Shown here: positions 5,589-10,914 of the stretch, piece by piece | How the letters are laid out: the number at the start of each line of letters is the position of its first letter | How positions within the stretch are numbered: the first letter of the stretch is position 1 | Notes under the pieces: generated by a model | Databases searched by the model: none | Seen by the model: only the letters and a program-made list of their open reading frames with translations | What the model was told of the DNA's origin: nothing | Program-made: the position numbers and the translations under genes | Assembly: GCA_002499455.1 (NCBI GenBank) | Contig: DALN01000093.1 | Span: 1 to 13,800 of the forward strand | Length of the DNA: 13,800 nt | Source of the DNA: Methanoculleus sp. UBA77 | GTDB taxonomy: Archaea > Halobacteriota > Methanomicrobia > Methanomicrobiales > Methanoculleaceae | Reading direction: 5' to 3'

Positions 5589-7196
5589 ATGAAGATCTCA
5601 CTCCTCCAGGTGAACACGGTTGTCGGCGATCTGGCCGGCAACGCCGACCGGATAGCAGCGGGCGTCGGGGAGGCGTCACGCTTTCGGCCGGACCTGATAG
5701 TAACCCCCGAACTCGCCCTGCCCGGCTGCCCGTCACGGGACCTGCTCCTCCAGAACGGGTTCATCGAGCGGGGCCTCGCTGTCCTGGAGGACCTCGCAGC
5801 CAGACTTGCCGGTGCCCCGCCGGTCCTCGTCGGTTTCGCGGAACCGAACCTCTCCGGGAGAGGCCGGCCGCTCTTCAACGCCGCCGCACTCCTCCGGGGC
5901 GGGGTGGTCGAGAAGACGTTCCAGAAGAGCCGGATCTCGCCCGGCATCCTCGATGAAACCCGCTACTTTGAGCCGGCGGTCCCGTCTTCGGAGCTTCTTG
6001 CCCTCGGCGGGAAGAAGGTCGGGGTCGTTATCGGTGACATCCATCCCTCCGATCTCCCCATGGAAGCGGAGGTGATCGTGAACCCTGCCGCGTCGCCGTT
6101 TGCCGCCGGCGCTCCCGCCCGGCGGGAGGAGATGCTCTCCTGTATTGCAAGGGAGAACGGGGTCGCGATCGCCTCGGCAAACCTCGTCGGCGGCAACGAC
6201 GACCTCATCTTCGCCGGCCGGAGTTCTGCATTCAGCGCCGGCGGAACCCTCCTCGCCCACGGTGCGGCCTTCGCTGGGGACGTCGTTAACGTCGATCTCG
6301 CCGTTCCCGCCCCGCAGACGGTCGCCCCCGTCGACCCGGCACCGGAATCCGAGATCCGGCAGGCGCTGGTGCTCGGCACCCGCGACTACGTTCACAAATG
6401 CGGCTTTACCGCGGTCCACCTCGGCCTCTCCGGGGGGATCGACTCATCGCTCGTGGCCGCAATCGCCGTCGAGGCGCTCGGCCCCGAGAACGTCCTCGGC
6501 GTGCTCCTCCCCTCCCCCTACACCTCCGCGGCAAGCATCGAGGACGCCCGGGAACTCGCGGCGAACCTCGGTATCCGGGTTGAGGTCATCCCGATCGCCC
6601 CGGTGATGGAGGCGTTTGACGGGGCCCTTCAGGGAGCCTTTGCCGGAAGACCCCCCGATATCACCGAGGAGAACCTGCAGGCGAGGATCCGGGGGACCGT
6701 TCTGATGGCCCTCTCGAACAAGTTCGGTTCCATGCTCCTCTCCACCGGGAACAAGTCGGAGGCTGCGGTCGGCTACTGCACCCTCTACGGCGATACGGCG
6801 GGAGGGCTCTCGGTGATCGCCGACGTCCCGAAGGGGATGGTCTACCGGCTTGCCCGGGAGCTGAACAGGGAGCGTCCCGTCATCCCCGTCCGGGTGCTCG
6901 AGAAAGCTCCCTCGGCGGAGCTCCGGCCCGGCCAGACCGACCAGGAGAGCCTCCCCCCCTACGACCTCCTCGACGCAATCCTTCACCGCCACATCGACTG
7001 CTTCGAGTCGCCTGAGGAGATCATCGCCGCGGGCTACCCGGCAGCGACCGTTTACCAGGTTTTTCGGATGATCCGGCAGACGGAGTTCAAGCGCCGGCAG
7101 GCAGCACCCGGACTCAGGGTGACCGACAGGGCGTTCAGCACCGACTGGCATATGCCGATCGCCGCGAAGCCCTGGTGGCGGGAGGGGGCCCGCTGA
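5589..7196 (+). CDS. nadE: NAD+ synthetase, glutamine-type architecture with degenerate glutaminase domain
   Basis: A 535-residue, two-domain enzyme. The C-terminal domain (about 255-520) is a complete NAD+ synthetase, which amidates nicotinic acid adenine dinucleotide to NAD+ with ATP: PP-loop SGGIDSS (281-287), STGNKSEAAVGYCTLYGD, DVPK and YDLLDAIL. The N-terminal domain (about 1-240) is a nitrilase-fold domain that normally supplies ammonia from glutamine with a Glu-Lys-Cys triad. Glu41 (TPELALPG) and Lys113 (FQKSRISPG) are present, but the nucleophile motif that should read ICEDxW reads VVIGDIH, with Gly149 at the Cys position. Glutaminase activity should therefore be absent and the enzyme probably uses free ammonia, plentiful for a methanogen (inference). 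The length is a little short for the class. GGGAGA lies shortly before the ATG. The stop overlaps the next start by one base (TGATG). Confidence 0.93.
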   Translation: MKISLLQVNTVVGDLAGNADRIAAGVGEASRFRPDLIVTPELALPGCPSRDLLLQNGFIERGLAVLEDLAARLAGAPPVLVGFAEPNLSGRGRPLFNAAALLRGGVVEKTFQKSRISPGILDETRYFEPAVPSSELLALGGKKVGVVIGDIHPSDLPMEAEVIVNPAASPFAAGAPARREEMLSCIARENGVAIASANLVGGNDDLIFAGRSSAFSAGGTLLAHGAAFAGDVVNVDLAVPAPQTVAPVDPAPESEIRQALVLGTRDYVHKCGFTAVHLGLSGGIDSSLVAAIAVEALGPENVLGVLLPSPYTSAASIEDARELAANLGIRVEVIPIAPVMEAFDGALQGAFAGRPPDITEENLQARIRGTVLMALSNKFGSMLLSTGNKSEAAVGYCTLYGDTAGGLSVIADVPKGMVYRLARELNRERPVIPVRVLEKAPSAELRPGQTDQESLPPYDLLDAILHRHIDCFESPEEIIAAGYPAATVYQVFRMIRQTEFKRRQAAPGLRVTDRAFSTDWHMPIAAKPWWREGAR

Positions 7197-7876
7197 TGGC
7201 GGCGGCCCTCAAAAACGACCTGCTCGCGATCTACGGCGCCCTTTCGGCCGCCTTCGGTCACCGGCACTGGTGGCCGGCAGAGACACCGTTCGAGACGATG
7301 ATCGGGGCGATTCTCACCCAGAACGTCTCCTGGACAAACGCGGCGCAGGCCATCCGCAACCTTGAGAACGCCGGGATGCTCGACCCAAACCTGCTCGCCG
7401 CGGCCGACGCCGGCGAGATCGCCCGCCTGATCGTCCCGTCCCGGTTCTACAACCAGAAGGCCGGGCGGATCCGGGAGTTCGCCCGGGTCTACGCCGCGGA
7501 GTTCCAGGCGGACCCGGCAGTGATGGCCGCCGTGGAGACCGGCACCCTGCGCGAGCGCCTGCTCGCGATCAAGGGGCTCGGGAAGGAGACAGTGGACTCA
7601 ATCCTGCTGTATGCCTGCGGAAAGCCGGTCTTCGTCGTCGACGCCTATACAAGGAGAATATTCTCGCGTTACGGCCTCATCCCCGATGATGCCCCCTACG
7701 ACCGGATGCAGCGCCTCTTCACGGAGAACCTCGCGCCCGATGTGGAGCTCTTCAACGACTACCACGCCCAGATCGTGTATCTGGGGAACACCATCTGCAG
7801 GAAGTCGCCGCTCTGCGACCGCTGCCCCATCCGGGTGCTCGGGGGAGCGCTCCGGTGCGCCGGCGCACGGGCATGA
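7196..7876 (+). CDS. HhH-GPD DNA glycosylase, EndoIII-related (MagIII/HP0602-like)
   Basis: A 226-residue base-excision repair enzyme. The HhH motif is IKGLGKETVDSILLYA (125-140) and the catalytic Asp is D149 in VFVVDAYTRR. The residue matching the EndoIII Schiff-base Lys is Glu131 (GKET instead of RKTA), the state seen in monofunctional 3-methyladenine glycosylases such as Helicobacter MagIII, so a glycosylase without AP-lyase activity is expected. Cysteines C201, C207, C210 and C221 give C-x5-C-x2-C-x10-C, close to but not the same as the EndoIII iron-sulfur spacing; a 4Fe-4S cluster is likely. The ATG at 7196 has a strong GGGAGGGGG site 7-8 bases upstream, inside nadE, and shares one base with the nadE stop. 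This implies translational coupling. A GTG at 7175 would add 7 residues but has no such site. The lesion specificity is not visible. Confidence 0.9.
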   Translation: MAAALKNDLLAIYGALSAAFGHRHWWPAETPFETMIGAILTQNVSWTNAAQAIRNLENAGMLDPNLLAAADAGEIARLIVPSRFYNQKAGRIREFARVYAAEFQADPAVMAAVETGTLRERLLAIKGLGKETVDSILLYACGKPVFVVDAYTRRIFSRYGLIPDDAPYDRMQRLFTENLAPDVELFNDYHAQIVYLGNTICRKSPLCDRCPIRVLGGALRCAGARA

Positions 7877-7897
7877 CAGTTCCCGGTTTTGCTTACC

Positions 7898-8408
7898 TCG
7901 GATTTCGCGTTCTCCGCGGTTCGCAACCCGCAAGTACACCTACGGTGCTCCAACTCCGCTCCTGATGAAGCGTCGTTTTTCGCGCGAGTTATTTGCTGGG
8001 GATAACAGTAGAGCCTCACGCGAAGGCGCGAAGGCGCGAAGCCGCGAAGTCCGGCATCTGGTATGCTGGCGATCCCTTCGCGTTCTTCGCGGCTTCGCGT
8101 GAGACGGCAGTAGAGGATAATGATACGGCCCCACGCAAAATGCGACAGATGGGACAACCGGAGTTTGAGAAGACCGAAGGTCTTCGAAAGACGCATAGCC
8201 GCGAAGGAGAGTTCCATACCCATCTACCGAACCTCGCGTCCTTCGCGGCTTCGCGCGAGCTTATGGGTGCGGATAGAAATACGGCCTCACGCGAAGTGCG
8301 ACGGCCCAAAGGGCCGGAGCATGAGCACCGTAGGAACGACGGGCCGTAGGGCCGGAGTTCGAGCACCATCAGGTGCGAGTTGCGAAGAGCGCGAAGCCGC
8401 GAAGGGAG
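7898..8408. repeat. Non-coding island of nested direct and inverted repeats
   Basis: This 510-bp stretch between the glycosylase and the 59-residue protein gene is made of reused modules. (1) Four tandem 8-mers CGCGAAGG/C at 8019-8050. (2) A perfect 15-bp inverted pair, 8035-8049 against 8085-8099. (3) A perfect 16-bp inverted pair, 8241-8256 against 8389-8404, of the same word. (4) A 24-bp direct repeat, 8123-8146 and 8279-8302, 21 of 24 identical. (5) A 38-bp tandem imperfect duplication starting at 8300 and 8338 (GGGCCGGAG and GAGCACC in both). (6) An inverted degenerate copy of that module at about 7919-7977 facing 8333-8386. The island is thus roughly bounded by outward inverted copies. 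All open frames in it give Arg/Ser/Ala-rich products (FAASRE, LRAFA) that I recognise as typical spurious translations of such repeats. No transposase is present. Confidence 0.8.
8019..8103. repeat. Hairpin-forming CGCGAAG tandem/inverted repeat
   Basis: Four tandem CGCGAAG-based octamers (8019-8050) are followed, after a 35-base spacer, by the inverted sequence CTTCGCGGCTTCGCGTGAG (8085-8103). The perfect arms of 15 bp (8035-8049 and 8085-8099) allow a strong stem-loop or cruciform. The outer CTCACGCG at 8015-8022 also pairs with CGCGTGAG at 8096-8103 if the tandem units slip. Confidence 0.75.
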
Positions 8409-8421
8409 GTACAGGGTCCGC

Positions 8422-8601
8422 TTACTTCTTCCGGTAGATGTTCAGACCGATCTTGATATCCTCGTGGTCCGGGACGGAGACGTTGCCCTCAGTGGAGGCG
8501 ATCGTGATCGACTTCCCGCTCTTTGATTCACCGAACTCTTTTGCAAGGTCCACGCGTATGGTGAGCGTGTTCCCCTCGATTGTCATATCGACATTCTTCA
8601 T
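8422..8601 (-). CDS. Small protein of unknown function (59 aa)
   Basis: A complete 59-residue frame beginning MKNVDMTIEGNTLTIRVDL, continuing AKEFGESKSGKSITIASTEGN and ending IKIGLNIYRKK. The pattern of a short strand pair, the segment KEFGxSKSGKS, a second strand pair and a Lys-rich end looks like a small, conserved, water-soluble beta protein that I have seen as a hypothetical in methanogens and other prokaryotes. No function is assigned. GKS here is not part of a P-loop, as the preceding glycines are absent. A weak GGAGAG lies just before the ATG. Codon use is as GC-rich as in its neighbours. It lies directly next to the repeat island (the stop is 14 bp away) and diverges from recQ with 127 bp between the starts. 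Confidence 0.72.
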   Translation of the reverse strand: MKNVDMTIEGNTLTIRVDLAKEFGESKSGKSITIASTEGNVSVPDHEDIKIGLNIYRKK

Positions 8602-8728
8602 AACTCTCCAGTAGGTGCGTTCCCGGCGGATATGCGCTTCGATGCAAGAGCAGCATCCCCGCTGATAAACAGCAAACCCTATCCCGGCCCCGGTCCAACG
8701 TTACCGGCAAACCTGACAGCGTGGCGCA

Positions 8729-10543
8729 ATGGATACAAAATACAGCGTTCTTGAGAAGTACTTCGGGTATACATCGTTTCTCCCCCACCAGGAGATGATT
8801 GTCGACGCCGTGCTCGCCGGAAGGGATGTCCTCGCCGTCATGGCGACCGGGGGCGGCAAATCCCTCTGCTACCAGCTCCCGGCCCTGGTCCTCGGCGGGC
8901 TCACGGTCGTCGTCTCCCCGCTCATCGCCCTGATGAAGGACCAGGTCGACGGCCTCCGCGCAAACGGCGTAACGGCTGCGACGCTCAACAGCTCGCTCGG
9001 GTACGGGGAGCAGAAGATCATCGAGCGGGTGATCCTCGAAGGCCGCATCCGGATCCTCTACGTCTCGCCCGAACGGGCCGTGCAGCCGTCCTTCCTCTCG
9101 CTCCTCGCGAAAGCCGATCTCCGGCTCATCGCCATCGACGAGGCGCACTGCATATCCATGTGGGGCCACAACTTCCGGCCGGAGTACCGCCGGCTCAGGG
9201 TGCTCAAGGAGCGGTTCCCCTCCGTTCCGGTCATCGCCCTGACCGCGACCGCCATCCCCGCCGTCCAGAACGACATCGCCGCACAGCTTGCTCTCTCGAA
9301 CCCGGCCCGGTTCGTCGGGAGTTTCAACCGCAAGAACCTCACCTACCGCGTGATGCCCAAGGCCCGCTACTTCCCTGCCCTCGTCGCTTACCTCAATGAG
9401 CACCGGGACGACGCCGGGATCGTCTATGCCGCAACGAGGGAGGGGGTCGAGACGCTCGCGGCGAAACTCCGGAGCAAGGGTTTTTCAGCTCTCCCCTACC
9501 ATGCAGGCCTTCCCGAAGCCGTCCGGACGGAGCACCAGGAGGCCTTCTCCCACGGCGACGCCGCGATCATCTGCGCCACCATCGCCTTCGGGATGGGGAT
9601 CGACAAACCCGACGTCCGGTTCGTCATCCATACCGACCTCCCCAAGGACCTCGAGTCCTACTACCAGGAGACCGGGCGGGCCGGGCGGGACGGAGACCCG
9701 GCCGACTGCATCCTCTTCTACAGCCGGGGCGACTACGGCATGATCCGGTACCTTATCGAGAAGGAGTGCACCGACGCGGGCTTAAAAGACGTGGCCTACC
9801 GGAAAGCAGGAGCGATGCTCGACTACTGCGAGACCACCGGGTGCCGGAGGAAGTTCCTGCTCGAGTACTTCGGCGAGGCCTACCCCGAGGAGCGGTGCGG
9901 CGGGTGCGACCGGTGCGAGGCCCCGGTGAAGGTCTTTGACGGGACGGCCGCTGCATCGACGGTCATTACCGGCATCTGTGAGACAGGAGAGCGGTTCGGG
10001 GCGGCCTACATCGCCGACCTCCTGACCGGGGCAAAGACCGCAAGGATCCGCGAGAACAGGCACGATGCCCTCCCTGCCTACGGCTCCGGCGGAGGCTACA
10101 CCCGCGACCAGTGGCTGCTCTTCATCCAGGAGATGGTCCGGCAAGGGTTTATCACGTCGACCGGCGGCCGTTACCCGGTCCTCACACTGAACGACCGGAG
10201 CCGGGCGGTGATGGAGGGCAGAGTCGCGGTGCCTCTCACGGAGCCGCGGCGCGAGGGGGTCGTCGCAACGGAGACGGAGGAGGACTACGATAAGGTTCTC
10301 TTCACGAGACTCCGCCAGCTCCGGAAGGTCCTCGCCGACCTCGAGCACGTGCCGCCGTTCGTCATCCTCCACGACCGGAGCCTGCGGGAGATGGCGACGT
10401 GCTACCCGGCGACCGGCGTCGAGCTCCTCCGGATATACGGCGTCAGCGAGGCGAAGCTGCAGCGTTACGGCAGGAGATTCCTCGACGCCATCGATAAGCA
10501 CTGCACCGAGCAGGGGATCGGGCAGGAGCGTCGCCGCGGGTGA
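8729..10543 (+). CDS. recQ: ATP-dependent DNA helicase RecQ
   Basis: A 604-residue full-length RecQ, almost the size of the E. coli enzyme (about 610). It unwinds DNA 3'-5' in recombination and fork repair. Domains in order: RecA-like core (about 1-345) with a Q-type motif near residue 20 (SFLPHQ), Walker A ATGGGKS (39-45), DEAH (137-140), the aromatic-rich loop MWGHNFRPEY, TATA motif (171-176) and motif VI QETGRAGRDG (313-322). A zinc site follows, with C372 then C390, C393 and C396 (C-x17-C-x2-C-x2-C), a winged-helix RQC region (about 405-505) and a C-terminal HRDC domain (about 518-595). The usual SQWGH is SMWGH here, and FRPxQ is FLPHQ; both are mild changes. No ribosome site precedes the ATG, so the mRNA may be leaderless. 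Bacterial-type architecture suggests past transfer into archaea (inference). It is likely monocistronic. Confidence 0.96.
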   Translation: MDTKYSVLEKYFGYTSFLPHQEMIVDAVLAGRDVLAVMATGGGKSLCYQLPALVLGGLTVVVSPLIALMKDQVDGLRANGVTAATLNSSLGYGEQKIIERVILEGRIRILYVSPERAVQPSFLSLLAKADLRLIAIDEAHCISMWGHNFRPEYRRLRVLKERFPSVPVIALTATAIPAVQNDIAAQLALSNPARFVGSFNRKNLTYRVMPKARYFPALVAYLNEHRDDAGIVYAATREGVETLAAKLRSKGFSALPYHAGLPEAVRTEHQEAFSHGDAAIICATIAFGMGIDKPDVRFVIHTDLPKDLESYYQETGRAGRDGDPADCILFYSRGDYGMIRYLIEKECTDAGLKDVAYRKAGAMLDYCETTGCRRKFLLEYFGEAYPEERCGGCDRCEAPVKVFDGTAAASTVITGICETGERFGAAYIADLLTGAKTARIRENRHDALPAYGSGGGYTRDQWLLFIQEMVRQGFITSTGGRYPVLTLNDRSRAVMEGRVAVPLTEPRREGVVATETEEDYDKVLFTRLRQLRKVLADLEHVPPFVILHDRSLREMATCYPATGVELLRIYGVSEAKLQRYGRRFLDAIDKHCTEQGIGQERRRG

Positions 10544-10550
10544 CGAAGAT

Positions 10551-10585
10551 GGCGGCGAACAACCGGACGAAGGGTTGCAGCCGCC
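10551..10585 (+). other. Two-part hairpin just after recQ
   Basis: GGCGGC (10551-10556) pairs with GCCGCC (10580-10585), and CAACC (10560-10564) pairs with GGTTG (10573-10577), with an 8-base loop. It starts 7 bp after the recQ stop. No T-run follows, so it is at best an mRNA-stabilising or atypical termination structure. Confidence 0.4.
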
Positions 10586-10653
10586 CCATTCCCGACACTG
10601 CCGGAGAGAAGCAGGCTTCCTGAATGAAGATTGGATCGGTCCCTGGACAACAA

Positions 10654-10690
10654 ATATAGTAATATTAATATATATTTCGCGATATTATCC
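10654..10690 (+). promoter_or_regulatory. AT-rich promoter block
   Basis: A 37-bp A/T-rich block contains ATATAGTAATATTAATATAT and then ATTTCGCGATATTAT. TATATATTT near 10669-10677 fits an archaeal TATA box and would start transcription near 10700. The ATG of the surface protein is at 10915, so the leader would be over 200 bases, unusually long for an archaeal mRNA. Confidence 0.45.
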
Positions 10691-10901
10691 ATCCTTCAGA
10701 GGCAGAAGGTGTATCAACCACTTCATCGACCCCCAATGCCCGGAAGATCGACTGACAATGCAACTATTCCGGGGCTCCTCTTACCATTCCGGATGAGACC
10801 GAACGACCATCCATAGCCGCTCCGACCCCCCCGCACACCATGGCTCGAACGTCTTAGGGCCGCAGTCTTCCGAGACACCCGCCTGCCAGGACAAATTGCT
10901 T

Positions 10902-10907
10902 AAGGAG
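10902..10907 (+). promoter_or_regulatory. Ribosome binding site AAGGAG
   Basis: AAGGAG sits 7 bases before the ATG at 10915 and confirms the start of the large secreted protein. Confidence 0.75.
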
Positions 10908-10914
10908 TTGACGT

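Larger units (their letters stand above)
10586..10914. other. Spacer before the large surface-protein gene
   Basis: The spacer holds no recognisable gene; the open frames at 10575-10796 and 10631-10816 have no ribosome site and no domain features. It contains the AT-rich block at 10654-10690 and, after it, about 215 bases of mixed composition that would form a long 5' leader if transcription starts at that block. No tRNA-like or riboswitch motif was recognised. Confidence 0.45.

Noticed and set aside
7175..7195. GTG start 7 codons upstream for the glycosylase
   Set aside because: The strong ribosome site fits the ATG at 7196, and the one-base stop/start overlap is typical of coupled genes.
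8019..8404. CRISPR array
   Set aside because: Repeats are short, in both orientations and irregularly spaced, with no uniform unique spacers and no cas genes.
7611..8437. Several overlapping frames through the repeat island
   Set aside because: Their products repeat FAASRE / LRAFA-type words, typical artefacts of CGCGAAG repeats, and overlap each other on both strands.
8528..9403. 291-codon minus-strand frame over recQ and the 59-residue gene
   Set aside because: Shadow frame; charged low-complexity product, while recQ and the 59-residue protein explain the DNA better.
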